A stretch of DNA of 64,000 nucleotides from positions 1,178,001 to 1,242,000 of the forward strand of contig BPUI01000002.1 in NCBI GenBank assembly GCA_019973575.1, given 5' to 3'. The notes beneath the pieces are model-generated. The model searched no databases and was not told the origin of the DNA. It worked only from the letters and a program-made list of their open reading frames with translations. Of this stretch, positions 36,979-45,865 are shown in pieces (within the stretch, counting starts at the first letter, position 1; every line of letters begins with the position of its first letter). This DNA comes from Gemmatimonadetes bacterium T265. Lineage in GTDB: Bacteria > Gemmatimonadota > Gemmatimonadetes > Gemmatimonadales > Gemmatimonadaceae. Position numbers and translations under genes: made by a program.

Positions 36979-38207
36979 CCGTGTTCGACTCCGCCACCGC
37001 GACCGACCGCTTCGGCGCGTTCGGCGGCCGCTACGTGCCCGAAACGCTCATCCCCGCCCTCGACGAACTCGAGGCCGCGTTCGACGCGGCGATGCGGAGC
37101 CCGGCGTACCGGGCCGAACTCGACGACCTGCTGCGGACCTACGTCGGTCGCCCGACGCCGCTCAGCGCCGCGCCGCGACTCTCGGCGCTCGTCGGCGCGC
37201 CGGTGTGGCTCAAGCGCGAGGACCTGAACCACACGGGCGCGCATAAGGTCAACAACACCGTAGGCCAGGTGCTGCTCGCGCGCCGGATGGGCAAGCGCCG
37301 CATCATCGCCGAAACCGGGGCGGGGCAGCACGGCGTCGCGACCGCGACCGTTTGCGCGCGCTTCGGCCTGCCGTGCGTCGTCTACATGGGCGCGGCCGAC
37401 ATGGAGCGCCAGGCGCTGAACGTGTGGCGGATGCGGCTGTTAGGCGCCGAGGTCGTGCCGGTGCACGCGGGCACGCGCACGCTCAAGGACGCGACGAGCG
37501 AGGCGATCCGCGACTGGGTGACCAACGTCGAGTCGAGCCACTACATCATCGGGTCGGTCGTCGGGCCGGCGCCGTACCCGCGCGTCGTGCGGGAGCTGCA
37601 GGCGGTGATCGGGCGCGAGGCGCGCGCGCAGCTGTTGGAGCGCGCCGGCCGGCTGCCGCACACCGTCGTCGCGTGTGTCGGCGGCGGGTCGAACGCGATG
37701 GGCGTGTTCGCGGGCTTCGTCGACGACGCGGACGTCGAACTGGTCGGCGTCGAGGCCGCGGGGGAGGGGATCGACACCCCGCGCCACGCCGCCTCGCTCG
37801 CGCGCGGCACGCCGGGCGTCCTGCATGGCGCGCTCAGCTACCTGTTGCAGGACCCGCGCGGCCAGGTGATCGACGCGCACTCGATCTCCGCCGGCCTCGA
37901 TTACCCGGGCGTCGGCCCCGAACACGCGTACCTGCGCGATAGCGGGCGCGCGCGCTACGTGCCCGTGACTGACGCGGCCGCGCTGCGCGGGTTCACGCTC
38001 CTGAGCCGGCTCGAAGGGATCATCCCGGCGCTCGAGACGTCGCACGCCATCGCCTGGGTCGCGGACCAGGCCGGGACGTGGCCGAGCGACGCGCCGGTGT
38101 TGATCTGCGTGAGTGGACGCGGCGACAAGGACGTGTCGCAGGTGAGTGCGCTCGGCGCGCTGCCCGACGTCGGCCCGCTGCCGCCGTACCCAGAGTCGGG
38201 CGAATGA
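36975..38207 (+). CDS. trpB: Tryptophan synthase beta chain
   Basis: PLP enzyme condensing indole with serine. The 410-residue product has [14 protein letters not shown], the PLP lysine in [29 protein letters not shown] and [22 protein letters not shown]-like [10 protein letters not shown] is near the end. It is the TrpB1 type. The Lys of [13 protein letters not shown] corresponds to the residue that contacts the alpha loop in Salmonella. ATG 36975 overlaps trpF and the stop overlaps trpA, both ATGA. Confidence 0.96.
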   Translation: MTVFDSATATDRFGAFGGRYVPETLIPALDELEAAFDAAMRSPAYRAELDDLLRTYVGRPTPLSAAPRLSALVGAPVWLKREDLNHTGAHKVNNTVGQVLLARRMGKRRIIAETGAGQHGVATATVCARFGLPCVVYMGAADMERQALNVWRMRLLGAEVVPVHAGTRTLKDATSEAIRDWVTNVESSHYIIGSVVGPAPYPRVVRELQAVIGREARAQLLERAGRLPHTVVACVGGGSNAMGVFAGFVDDADVELVGVEAAGEGIDTPRHAASLARGTPGVLHGALSYLLQDPRGQVIDAHSISAGLDYPGVGPEHAYLRDSGRARYVPVTDAAALRGFTLLSRLEGIIPALETSHAIAWVADQAGTWPSDAPVLICVSGRGDKDVSQVSALGALPDVGPLPPYPESGE

Positions 38208-39043
38208 CTGTCGCGGTTGCGAACGCGGCGGACGCGGTCGCGATTCGCTCGGCGCCGGGCGCGATAGCCGAGCGCTTCGCCCGACTGCGCGCCGACGGCC
38301 GGGCCGCGCTCGTCTGCTACGCGACCGCCGGGCACCCCGACCCGGACCGCTCGGTCGCGCTCCTGCGCGGGCTCGAAGCAGCGGGCGCGGACGTGATCGA
38401 ACTCGGCGTACCCTTTTCGGAGCCGCTCGCCGACGGTCCGGTCATTCAGCACAGTTCGAGCGTCGCGCTCGGGCACGGTGTGGACCTCGCGGGCGCACTC
38501 GCGATCCTCGAGCGCGCGGCGTTGCGCGTGCCCGTCGTACTGTTCACATACCTCAACCCGCTCCTCGCGGCGGGACCCGACGTGCTCGCGCGCGCGGCCG
38601 CGTCCGGCGTGTCGGGCGTCCTCGTGACCGACCTGCCCGTCGGCGCGGACCCACAACGCGAGGCGTGGATCGGCGACGGGCCACTCGACTTCGTTCGCCT
38701 CGTCGCGCCGACCACGCCCGTCGCGCGCATGGGCCTCATCGCGCGGCACGGACGCGGGTTCGTCTACCTCATCAGCCGGCTCGGCGTCACGGGTGAGCAG
38801 AACGAACTGGCCGCGTCGCTCCCCGACACGATCGCGCGGCTCCGGAGTGTGACGGCGCTGCCGATCTGCGTCGGGTTCGGGATCTCGCGCCCCGAGCAGG
38901 CCGCGGCCGTCGCGCGGCTCGCGGACGGCGTCGTCGTCGGCAGCGCGATCGTGCGCGCGGCCGACACGAGCGTCGACGACGCGCTCGCACTCACGCGGGC
39001 GCTGCGCGCGGCGATCGATGCGGCCGCGCGCCCGGCCGCCTGA
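38204..39043 (+). CDS. trpA: Tryptophan synthase alpha chain
   Basis: TIM-barrel subunit that cleaves indole-3-glycerol phosphate and channels indole to TrpB. The 279-residue product keeps the catalytic Glu66 (VIELGVPFS) and Asp77 (PLADGP), [10 protein letters not shown] and FGISRPEQ phosphate loops. One residue is unusual: the Asp of the P-F-S-D-P loop (Asp56 in Salmonella, at the alpha-beta interface) is Glu73. The first ~20 residues are an extra N-terminal stretch. ATG 38204 overlaps the trpB stop. Confidence 0.94.
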   Translation: MTVAVANAADAVAIRSAPGAIAERFARLRADGRAALVCYATAGHPDPDRSVALLRGLEAAGADVIELGVPFSEPLADGPVIQHSSSVALGHGVDLAGALAILERAALRVPVVLFTYLNPLLAAGPDVLARAAASGVSGVLVTDLPVGADPQREAWIGDGPLDFVRLVAPTTPVARMGLIARHGRGFVYLISRLGVTGEQNELAASLPDTIARLRSVTALPICVGFGISRPEQAAAVARLADGVVVGSAIVRAADTSVDDALALTRALRAAIDAAARPAA

Positions 39044-39050
39044 GCGCGCG

Positions 39051-39079
39051 TTGACCGCGACTCCGGCCGTTCGTACGTT
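39051..39079 (+). promoter_or_regulatory. Promoter of folB (leaderless type)
   Basis: TTGACC (39051-39056), exactly 17 bases, TACGTT (39074-39079), then 6 nt to the GTG start. It is the best-formed example of the leaderless arrangement in this window. Confidence 0.65.
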
Positions 39080-39085
39080 CCCGCC

Positions 39086-39499
39086 GTGACCGCCCCCCTT
39101 ACCGACGACCGGCACGTCGACGAGCAGACGGTGTCGCTCGTCGGCATGCGCTTTCACACGCGCGTCGGCGTGCTGCCGCACGAGCGGGAGCTCGCGCAGC
39201 CGTTGGAGGTCGACGTCGCCGCCGTGCGCGCGCGCCCGGCGTCGGCGTACGCGGCGGGCGACGTGCTCGACTACCGGCGCGTCTACGCGGTGGTCGCCGA
39301 CGTCGCGTCGCGGCCGGTCGAGTGGCTGGAGGACGCGGCCGGCGAGATCGCCGCGCGGCTGCTCGCCGGGGAGGCGCTGGCGCGCGTGCGCGTCGCCGTC
39401 CGCAAGCCGCACGTCGCGCTCGGCGGCCCGCTCGCGTACGCGGAGGTGTGCGTGGAGCGCGCCGCCGACGCGCCTAACACTCGGGGGGCGGCCCCGTGA
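39086..39499 (+). CDS. folB: Dihydroneopterin aldolase
   Basis: Folate pathway: cleaves dihydroneopterin to hydroxymethyl-dihydropterin and glycolaldehyde. The 137-residue product has VSLVGMRFHTRVGVLPHERE at the start, the VLDYRRVYAVV segment near 63 and VRVAVRKPHVALGGPLAYAEV with the conserved Lys near the end. The GTG start at 39086 sits 6 nt after a promoter -10. It overlaps folK as GTGA. Confidence 0.92.
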   Translation: MTAPLTDDRHVDEQTVSLVGMRFHTRVGVLPHERELAQPLEVDVAAVRARPASAYAAGDVLDYRRVYAVVADVASRPVEWLEDAAGEIAARLLAGEALARVRVAVRKPHVALGGPLAYAEVCVERAADAPNTRGAAP

Positions 39500-39954
39500 C
39501 GGCGGTCGTCTACGTCGCGCTCGGCTCCAACCTCGGCGACCGCGGAGGCTACCTCGCGCGGGCCCGCGCCGCGCTCGCGGCGCTGCCGCGCACGCGCGTC
39601 GCCGGCGCCTCGACGGTGGAAGAAACCGCGCCGCTCGGCGACGTCCCGCAGGGCGCGTATCTGAACCAGATGCTGCGGCTCGAAACGGCGCTCGAACCGG
39701 AGGCGCTGCTCGCCGCCGCGCAGGCGATCGAGCGCGACGCGGGCCGGGTGCGCACGCCCGCCGCGCGGTGGGCGCCCCGCACGCTGGACATCGACGTCGT
39801 TCTCTTCGGCACGCGCGCGCTCGCGACGCCGACGCTCCACGTCCCGCATCCGGAGCTCGCGCACCGCGACTTCTGGCAGCGCGAACTCGCCGAACTCGGC
39901 GTCGACTGGCGGGCCGCGCTCGACGCGGCCGCCGCGTGCGGGGCGGCCGCGTGA
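39496..39954 (+). CDS. folK: 2-amino-4-hydroxy-6-hydroxymethyldihydropteridine diphosphokinase
   Basis: Pyrophosphorylates the pterin product of FolB. The 152-residue product has YVALGSNLGDRGGYL, STVEETAPLGDVPQGAYLNQ and the signature RWAPRTLDIDVVLFG, then HPELAHRDFW. It overlaps folB upstream and panB downstream (both GTGA), so pterin and pantothenate genes share one translationally coupled block. Confidence 0.95.
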   Translation: MTAVVYVALGSNLGDRGGYLARARAALAALPRTRVAGASTVEETAPLGDVPQGAYLNQMLRLETALEPEALLAAAQAIERDAGRVRTPAARWAPRTLDIDVVLFGTRALATPTLHVPHPELAHRDFWQRELAELGVDWRAALDAAAACGAAA

Positions 39955-40781
39955 GCTACGTCGCGCCCGCGGGCGGCACCCCGAAGCGGCTCACGCCGCG
40001 TGCGTTCGCGGCTGCCAAGGGCCGCGCCGAGCCGCTCGTCGTCGTGGCGGCCTACGACGCGCTCTTCGCGCGCCTGTCCGAAGAGGGCGGCGTCGACGCG
40101 GTGCTGGTCGGCGATTCGTTAGGCAACGTCGTCGCGGGCTACGAGTCGACGCTGCCCGTGACGCTCGACGTGATGATCCACCACGGCGCGGCCGTGCGCC
40201 GCGGCGTGTCGCGCGCGCTCGTCGTCGTCGACATGCCGTTCCTCACCTACGAGGTGACGACCGAGCGCGCGCTGCTGAACGCCGGGCGCGTGATGCAGGA
40301 GACGCGCTGCGACGCCGTGAAGCTCGAGGGCGGGTCGGAGGAGACGGCCGCCACCGTGGCCGCGCTCGTGCGCGCGGGGATCCCCGTGATGGGGCACCTC
40401 GGCTTCACGCCGCAGCGCGTCAACGTGCTCGGCGGCTTCCGCGTGCAGGGGCGCGAGGCCGACGACGCGGACCGGATCGTCGCCGAGGCGAAGCGGTTGG
40501 AGGCGGCGGGCGCGTTCTCGATCGTGCTGGAGTTGGTGCCGTCCGCCGTCGCCGAGCGCGTGACCGCGGCCGTCGCCGTGCCGACGATCGGCATCGGCGC
40601 GGGCGCCGCGTGCGACGGGCAGGTGCTCGTGCTCGCCGATCTGCTCGGCCTCACCGACGGGTTCAAGCCGAAGTTCGTGAAGCGGTACGCCGACGTTGCC
40701 GGCGACGTGCGCGGCGCGGTGGCGCGCTTTACGGCGGAGGTACGCGGGCGCGCGTACCCCGACGCCGACCACGCGTTCTAG
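39951..40781 (+). CDS. panB: 3-methyl-2-oxobutanoate hydroxymethyltransferase
   Basis: Makes ketopantoate from ketoisovalerate and methylene-tetrahydrofolate. The 276-residue product has VVAAYDALFARLSEEGGVDAV-type N-terminus, metal-binding VGDSLGNVVAGYESTLPVT, DMPFLTYEV, AVKLEGG and MGHLGFTPQRVN. It uses the folate cofactor whose synthesis starts in folB-folK just upstream. The start is GTG 39951 (GTGA overlap). The stop is TAG. Confidence 0.96.
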   Translation: MSYVAPAGGTPKRLTPRAFAAAKGRAEPLVVVAAYDALFARLSEEGGVDAVLVGDSLGNVVAGYESTLPVTLDVMIHHGAAVRRGVSRALVVVDMPFLTYEVTTERALLNAGRVMQETRCDAVKLEGGSEETAATVAALVRAGIPVMGHLGFTPQRVNVLGGFRVQGREADDADRIVAEAKRLEAAGAFSIVLELVPSAVAERVTAAVAVPTIGIGAGAACDGQVLVLADLLGLTDGFKPKFVKRYADVAGDVRGAVARFTAEVRGRAYPDADHAF

Positions 40782-40794
40782 GCGCGCGGGCGGC

Positions 40795-41691
40795 GTGCGG
40801 ACGGTCACGACGACGCGCGAGCTGCGCGTGACCCTCGACGGTGCGCGCAACGCCCAGCGTGCCGAGGGAGCGCGCCGCGTCGCGTTCGTGCCGACGATGG
40901 GCGCGCTGCACGACGGCCACCTCGCGCTCGTCGACGAGGCGCGCCGCCGCGCGGACGTGGTCGTGATGAGCATCTTCGTCAACCCGCTCCAGTTCGCGCC
41001 GACCGACGACTTCGCCCGGTACCCCCGCGACCCCGACGGCGACGCCGCGAAGGCGGCGGCGCGCGGCGTGGACGTACTCTTTACGCCCGACGCGGCGACG
41101 TTGTATCCGCGCGAGCCGCGCGTGCGCGTCGTCCCGGGGCCGATCGCCGATCGTTGGGAAGGTGCGGTCCGCCCCGGGCACTTCGTCGGCGTGCTGACGG
41201 TCGTCGCGAAGCTGCTGCACCTGGTACAGCCGGACGTCGCCGTGTTCGGGCAAAAGGATGCGCAGCAGGTGGCCGTCGTGCGCGCGATGATCGAGGACCT
41301 GGATGTCGCATCCGAACTCGTCGTCGTGCCGACGGCCCGCGAGGCGGACGGCCTCGCGCGCTCGAGCCGCAACGTGTACCTCGACGCCGAGGCGCGACGG
41401 CGCGCGGGCGCGATCCCCGGCGCGCTCGCGACGATGGAACGCGCGTTCGCGGCGGGCGAACGCGACTCGGCCGCGCTCGCGGCACTCGTCGCGCGCGAGC
41501 TGGCCGACCGCGGCGGGCTCACGGCGGACTACGTCGCGATCACCGACCCGGCGACGCTCGAACCGGTCGCGCACGCCGCGCCCGGCACGCTCGTCATGGT
41601 CGCGGCGCGCGTCGGCCCCGCGCGCCTGCTGGACACGATCGTCCTCGGCGAGCCGCGCTTCGGGACTGGCCTAACGGAACCCGTCGCGTGA
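40795..41691 (+). CDS. panC: Pantothenate synthetase
   Basis: Ligates pantoate and beta-alanine with ATP. The 298-residue product has the nucleotide-binding FVPTMGALHDGHLALVDEAR, SIFVNPLQFAPTDDFARYPR, RPGHFVGVLTVVAKLL, VFGQKDAQQ and PTAREADGLARSSRN. The GTG start at 40795 is 13 nt after panB. The stop overlaps the HD-domain gene (GTGA). The C-terminal GLTEP is encoded across a GCCTAAC heptamer. Confidence 0.95.
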   Translation: MRTVTTTRELRVTLDGARNAQRAEGARRVAFVPTMGALHDGHLALVDEARRRADVVVMSIFVNPLQFAPTDDFARYPRDPDGDAAKAAARGVDVLFTPDAATLYPREPRVRVVPGPIADRWEGAVRPGHFVGVLTVVAKLLHLVQPDVAVFGQKDAQQVAVVRAMIEDLDVASELVVVPTAREADGLARSSRNVYLDAEARRRAGAIPGALATMERAFAAGERDSAALAALVARELADRGGLTADYVAITDPATLEPVAHAAPGTLVMVAARVGPARLLDTIVLGEPRFGTGLTEPVA

Positions 41692-42257
41692 GCGAGCCTG
41701 CGGCCGAGAAGCCCACGTTGCCCGCGTGGGCGCAGGTGACCGAGAAGCGCCGCGCGCACATCGGCCGCGTCACGGCGTTGCTCGACGCGTGGGCCGACCG
41801 CGTCGCGACGACCCCGGGGGAGGCGCGGACGATGCGCGACGCGGGCCTGCTCCACGACGCACTCCGCGACGCGTCCGAGGCGGAGCTGCGCGCGCTCGCG
41901 ACCGAGGACGGCGCCCCCGACGCGGACACCGCGCCCGTGGACCTGCTGCACGGCCCCGCCGCGGCGGCGATGCTCACGCGCGTCGGCGAATCGCGCGCCG
42001 ACCTCGTCGACGCGGTGCGCTGGCACACGCTTGGTTCGCCGACGTGGGGGCGCGTGGGCCGTGCGCTCTACCTCGCCGACTTCCTCGAGCCCGGGCGCAA
42101 GTTCCTCGTCACCGACCGGGCGTACCTCGCCGCGCAGGTGCCGCACGACTTCGACGGGACGTTCCGCCAGGTCGTGCGGCTGCGTCTGCAGTGGTCGCTC
42201 GCCGAGGGGAAGCAGCTCTACGCGCCGACCGTGGAGCTCTGGAACGCGGTCCGCTGA
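41688..42257 (+). CDS. YqeK-type HD hydrolase, probable diadenosine tetraphosphatase
   Basis: A 189-residue HD-domain protein. The metal ligands are His24 (RRAHIGRV) and the His56-Asp57 pair (GLLHDALRD), and the family segment HTLGSPTWGRVGRALYLADFLEPGR is near 110-134. YqeK proteins hydrolyse Ap4A symmetrically to ADP. They usually sit beside nadD and rsfS; here panC precedes and a LytR_C gene follows, and nadD/rsfS are absent from the window. The Lys normally after HDxAK-type motifs is Arg here. Confidence 0.82.
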   Translation: MSEPAAEKPTLPAWAQVTEKRRAHIGRVTALLDAWADRVATTPGEARTMRDAGLLHDALRDASEAELRALATEDGAPDADTAPVDLLHGPAAAAMLTRVGESRADLVDAVRWHTLGSPTWGRVGRALYLADFLEPGRKFLVTDRAYLAAQVPHDFDGTFRQVVRLRLQWSLAEGKQLYAPTVELWNAVR

Positions 42258-42290
42258 GCAACGGCGCGTGAGAAGTTCGGGAGCCGAACG

Positions 42291-42821
42291 ATGGGCGTGA
42301 TGCCGCTGCCCGTCGACACGGGCGAGCCGCCGCCGCCCACGCGGCGTGCGGTCGTCGCGCGCCGCGTCGCGCTGGGCGCGGTCGTGCTCGCGCTGCTCGC
42401 CGGCGGCGCGTGGGCGGGGGGCCGCGCGTACCGGGCCCGGCACACGCCGGCGGCGACGCCGGCCGGCCCGGGCGCGGCGCGCGGGCCCGACACGACCAAC
42501 GATTCGCTCGCGCGGGCGCCGGCCGGCGTACGCGTGAAGGTGCAGGTCGTTAACGCGACCCGCGTGCGGGGACTCGCGCGCCGGGCGACGCAGGCGCTCC
42601 GCGACCGCGGGTACGACGTCGTCGAGGTCGGGACGACGGCGCAGCTCCGCGACACGTCGCTCGTGCTCGACCGCTCGGGCCACCCGGAGTGGGCGCGGCG
42701 CATGGGGCGCGCGTTAGGCGGGGCACACGTCGAGTCGCGCCCCGACAGTTCACTCTACCTCGACCTCACGGTGCTCGTCGGCAGCGCGTGGCGCCCGCCG
42801 GCCGAGCCGTTCTACCCGTAG
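42291..42821 (+). CDS. LytR C-terminal domain (LytR_C) membrane-anchored protein
   Basis: A 176-residue protein: cytoplasmic N-terminus, one membrane helix (~residues 26-44, VALGAVVLALLAGGAWAGG), a Pro/Ala linker and an extracytoplasmic LytR_C domain (VKVQVVNATRVRGLARRATQALRDRGYDVVEVG). The domain occurs after LCP domains or alone; its role is unclear, possibly in the cell wall. Following yqeK is its usual place. Its last 72 bases overlap antisense the end of rlmN. A GGGAG sequence 8 nt before ATG 42291 may be a Shine-Dalgarno. Confidence 0.8.
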   Translation: MGVMPLPVDTGEPPPPTRRAVVARRVALGAVVLALLAGGAWAGGRAYRARHTPAATPAGPGAARGPDTTNDSLARAPAGVRVKVQVVNATRVRGLARRATQALRDRGYDVVEVGTTAQLRDTSLVLDRSGHPEWARRMGRALGGAHVESRPDSSLYLDLTVLVGSAWRPPAEPFYP

Positions 42822-43874
42822 CTGGCCGCACGCGGCGGCGATGTCGGTGCCGCGGCTGCGTCGCACGGCGACCTCGACGCCCGCCGCGCGCACCGCCCGC
42901 GCGAAGCGCTGGATCTGCTCCGGCGGCGTCGGGACGAACGCGCCCGCCCCGCCCGCGTGGAGCGGGATCAGGTTGACGAACGCGCGGCACCCGCGGGCGA
43001 GGGCGCCGAGCGCCCGGGCGTGTTCGGGTCCGTCGTTGACGCCGCCGAGCATGACGTACTCGAACGTCGTCCTCCGGTCGAACGCGCGCGCCGCGTCGAG
43101 GACGTCGGCGAGCGGATACTTGATGTTGACGGGCATGAGCGACCCGCGCAGTTCGTCGTCGGGCGCGTGGATCGAGAGCGCGAGGCGGAACTGCTCGGGC
43201 CGTTGGCCGAGCGCGACGATGCCGGGGAGCACGCCGACGGTGGACACTGTGATGTGCCGCGCGCCGATGCCGAACCCGCGCGGGTCGTTGAGGATCGTCA
43301 GCGTCGGCGAGACCGCGCCCCAGTTCATCAGCGGCTCGCCCATCCCCATGAACACGATGTTGGTCGTGCGTATGAGGCCGTCGTCGAGCATCGCCAGCTC
43401 GCGGACCTGGCCGGCGATCTCGCTCGGGCGCAGGTTGCGCTGAAAACCCATCGCGCCGGTCGCGCAAAATGCGCAGGCGAGCGCGCACCCGGCCTGTGAC
43501 GAGATGCAGAGCGTGAGGCGGTCGCCGTCCGGGATCGCGACCGTCTCGATCATCTGGCCATCGCCGAGCCGGAAGAGGAACTTCTGCGTGCCGTCGGCCG
43601 AGCGCTGGCGCGCGGCGAGTTCGAGGCGCGGCAGCTCGAAGCGTTCGGCGAGCGTGCTCCGCAACGCGGCCGGGAGCTCGGACATGGCGTCGAAGCTCGG
43701 CGCCGCGCGCTGCCAGAGGCGCCGGAGCACCTGGCCGGCGCGGTACGCGGGCTCACCGAGCTCTGCCATTGCGTCGCGTAGCACACGCTCGGCGTCCGCC
43801 GGCTCGAGGTCGAGGAGCGTCGGCGCGGGGTCGCGGCGGGGGCGCGGATCGAGCGTCGGCAGCGTCAGCGTCAC
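42750..43874 (-). CDS. rlmN: Dual-specificity 23S rRNA/tRNA (adenine-C2) methyltransferase RlmN
   Basis: Radical SAM enzyme methylating A2503 of 23S rRNA and A37 of some tRNAs. The 374-residue product has the iron-sulfur ligands Cys130, Cys134 and Cys137 (CALACAFC), NIVFMGMGEPLMNW and HITVSTVGVLPGI. The methyl-carrying Cys349 is in RGTDIAAACGQL. About 25 residues follow that Cys, and the segment overlaps the LytR_C gene antisense. The GTG start at 43874 has TAGATT 8 nt upstream. Confidence 0.95.
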   Translation of the reverse strand: MTLTLPTLDPRPRRDPAPTLLDLEPADAERVLRDAMAELGEPAYRAGQVLRRLWQRAAPSFDAMSELPAALRSTLAERFELPRLELAARQRSADGTQKFLFRLGDGQMIETVAIPDGDRLTLCISSQAGCALACAFCATGAMGFQRNLRPSEIAGQVRELAMLDDGLIRTTNIVFMGMGEPLMNWGAVSPTLTILNDPRGFGIGARHITVSTVGVLPGIVALGQRPEQFRLALSIHAPDDELRGSLMPVNIKYPLADVLDAARAFDRRTTFEYVMLGGVNDGPEHARALGALARGCRAFVNLIPLHAGGAGAFVPTPPEQIQRFARAVRAAGVEVAVRRSRGTDIAAACGQLRVERLGRRAPRAADEHREVEVE

Positions 43875-43882
43875 AGAACGGA

Positions 43883-43888
43883 AATCTA
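43883..43888 (-). promoter_or_regulatory. -10-like element TAGATT for rlmN (leaderless type)
   Basis: TAGATT on the minus strand ends 8 nt before the rlmN GTG, in the divergent gap with aspS. Confidence 0.4.
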
Positions 43889-43976
43889 AGCCAGTCAGGA
43901 ACTTGCGTGCGCCAGGTCACGCCGCAGCGGGCATCGCTTCGTCTACCTCCCCCCCGGGGAATTCGTTAAGATCCTG

Positions 43977-43982
43977 TATGCT
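43977..43982 (+). promoter_or_regulatory. -10-like element TATGCT for aspS (leaderless type)
   Basis: TATGCT ends 8 nt before GTG 43991; TAAGAT at 43967-43972 is an overlapping alternative. This is the most AT-rich patch in the aspS/rlmN gap. Confidence 0.4.
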
Positions 43983-43990
43983 TCCGTGCG

Positions 43991-45865
43991 GTGCGAGCCG
44001 TGCGGCCGGTCCCTTCGTCCGCCTTCGTGTCCGACCCCGCTTCAGGTACGCCCGCTTCGCCCGCGGTTCTCCCCGCGACTTCGATTCGCACCCACGCGTG
44101 CGGCGCACTCCGGGCCGCCGACGCCGGCACGACGGTCACGCTCGGTGGGTGGGTGCACCGCGCCCGCGACCTTGGCGCACTCGTGTTCATCGATCTGCGC
44201 GACCGGAGCGGCATCGCGCAGCTCTCGTTCGACCCAGCGTGGAGCGACGCCGAGACGATCGCCGCGGCGGCTGCGGTCGGCGTCGAAAGCGTCGTGGTAG
44301 TATCGGGTGAGGTCGCGCTCCGCCCGGCCGATCGGCGCAACCCGGAGATGGAAACGGGCGACGTCGAGGTGCGCGTACGATCGCTGCGGGTCGTCGGCCC
44401 GTCGGTGACCCCGGCGATCCCGGTCGCGCGCGGCAAGACGGAAAAGCTGCCCGCCGAGGAGCTGCGTCTGCGGTACCGGCACCTCGACCTGCGGCGCCCG
44501 GAGTTGCAGCGCAACCTCGTCCTGCGCCACCGCCTGCTGCAGGCGACACGGCGGTACCTGAGCGCGCACAGCTTCTTGGAGCTCGAGACGCCGATCCTCA
44601 CCAAACCGACGCCCGAAGGGGCGCGGGACTACCTGGTGCCGAGCCGCGTCCATGCGGGGGAGTTCTACGCGCTGCCGCAGAGCCCGCAGCTCTACAAGCA
44701 GCTGTTCATGGTCGCCGGCTTCGACCGCTACTTCCAGATCGCGCGCTGCTTTCGCGACGAGGACCTCCGGGCCGACCGCCAGCCGGAGTTCACGCAGATC
44801 GACGTCGAGGCGTCGTTCGTCCAGCAGGACGACATCGTCGCACTCACCGAGGGGCTGCTCGTCGAGCTGTTCGCCGAAGCGCGGCTCGCCATCTCGGCCC
44901 CCTTCCGCCGCATGACGTACGCCGACGCGATGGAGCGCTACGGCGTCGACCGCCCCGACCTGCGTTACGGGCTCGAGCTGCGCGACGTGAGCGACGTGTT
45001 CCGCGGGACGGAGTTCAAGGGCGCGGCGGACGTCTTCGCGGCCGGCGGCCGCTTTCGCGCGTTCGTCGCGCCTGGCGGCGCGCGCTTCTCGCGCAAGGAG
45101 CAGGACGAGTTCACCGCGCTCGCCAAGGGCGCGGGCGCGCCATACGCGATCGTCCTGAAGCAGGTCGACGGCCGGCTCGAAGGCTCGGCGGCGAAGTTCC
45201 TCCGCGCGGACGCGGCGGCCCAACTCGGTCTAACGGACGGCGCGGCGGCGGTCGTCGTGCCCGGGCCGGACCACGTGACGAGCCCCGCGCTCGACCGGCT
45301 CCGCCAGGACGTGGCGCGCCGGCTCGGCCTCGTGCGCGACGACGCGCTCGAGCTGCTCTGGGTCGTGGACTTTCCGATGTTCGAGCGCGACCCCGCGACC
45401 GGGGCGCTCGCCGCGATGCACCACCCGTTCACGTCCGCGCAGCCCGAGGATCTCCCGCTGCTCGCGTCGGAGCCGTGGCGCGCGCGTGCGCGCGCGTACG
45501 ACGTCGTGCTCAACGGGACCGAACTCGGCGGCGGGAGCATCCGCATCTCGGACCCCGCGCAGCAGGAGCAGGCGCTCGCGCTGCTCGGGATCGACGCCGA
45601 GACCGCCGAGGCGCGCTTCGGGTTCCTGCTCGAGGCGCTGCGCAGCGGCGCGCCCCCGCACGGCGGCATTGCGTTAGGCTTCGACCGGATCGCGATGCTG
45701 CTGTCGGGCGCGGCCTCGCTGCGGGACGTGATCGCCTTCCCGAAGACGACCGCGGCGCGCGCGCTGTTCGAGGGCGCGCCGACGGCGGTGCCGGACCAGG
45801 AGCTGCGCGACTTGCAGTTGACCGCGGCCGTTCCGGTCGGCGCGTCCGGGGGAGGCGTCGGGTGA
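43991..45865 (+). CDS. aspS: Aspartate-tRNA ligase (bacterial type)
   Basis: Class II synthetase. The 624-residue product has an OB-fold anticodon domain (VTLGGWVHRARDLGALVFIDLRDRSGIAQL) and the catalytic core with LETPILTKPTPEGARDYLVPSR and FQIARCFRDEDLRADRQPEFTQ. The bacterial GAD insertion comes next and the C-terminal motif 3 is GGIALGFDRIAML. GTG 43991 fits the leaderless -10; GTG 44027 (612 residues) is nearer the usual length. It overlaps phoH (GTGA). Leu-Gly in motif 3 is TTAGGC (45673). Confidence 0.95.
   Translation: MRAVRPVPSSAFVSDPASGTPASPAVLPATSIRTHACGALRAADAGTTVTLGGWVHRARDLGALVFIDLRDRSGIAQLSFDPAWSDAETIAAAAAVGVESVVVVSGEVALRPADRRNPEMETGDVEVRVRSLRVVGPSVTPAIPVARGKTEKLPAEELRLRYRHLDLRRPELQRNLVLRHRLLQATRRYLSAHSFLELETPILTKPTPEGARDYLVPSRVHAGEFYALPQSPQLYKQLFMVAGFDRYFQIARCFRDEDLRADRQPEFTQIDVEASFVQQDDIVALTEGLLVELFAEARLAISAPFRRMTYADAMERYGVDRPDLRYGLELRDVSDVFRGTEFKGAADVFAAGGRFRAFVAPGGARFSRKEQDEFTALAKGAGAPYAIVLKQVDGRLEGSAAKFLRADAAAQLGLTDGAAAVVVPGPDHVTSPALDRLRQDVARRLGLVRDDALELLWVVDFPMFERDPATGALAAMHHPFTSAQPEDLPLLASEPWRARARAYDVVLNGTELGGGSIRISDPAQQEQALALLGIDAETAEARFGFLLEALRSGAPPHGGIALGFDRIAMLLSGAASLRDVIAFPKTTAARALFEGAPTAVPDQELRDLQLTAAVPVGASGGGVG

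Noticed and set aside
38204-39043. TrpA as an inactive homologue because of the altered PFSD loop
   Set aside because: The catalytic Asp60 equivalent is the second Asp (PLADGP), which is intact, as is the catalytic Glu. Only an interface residue differs.
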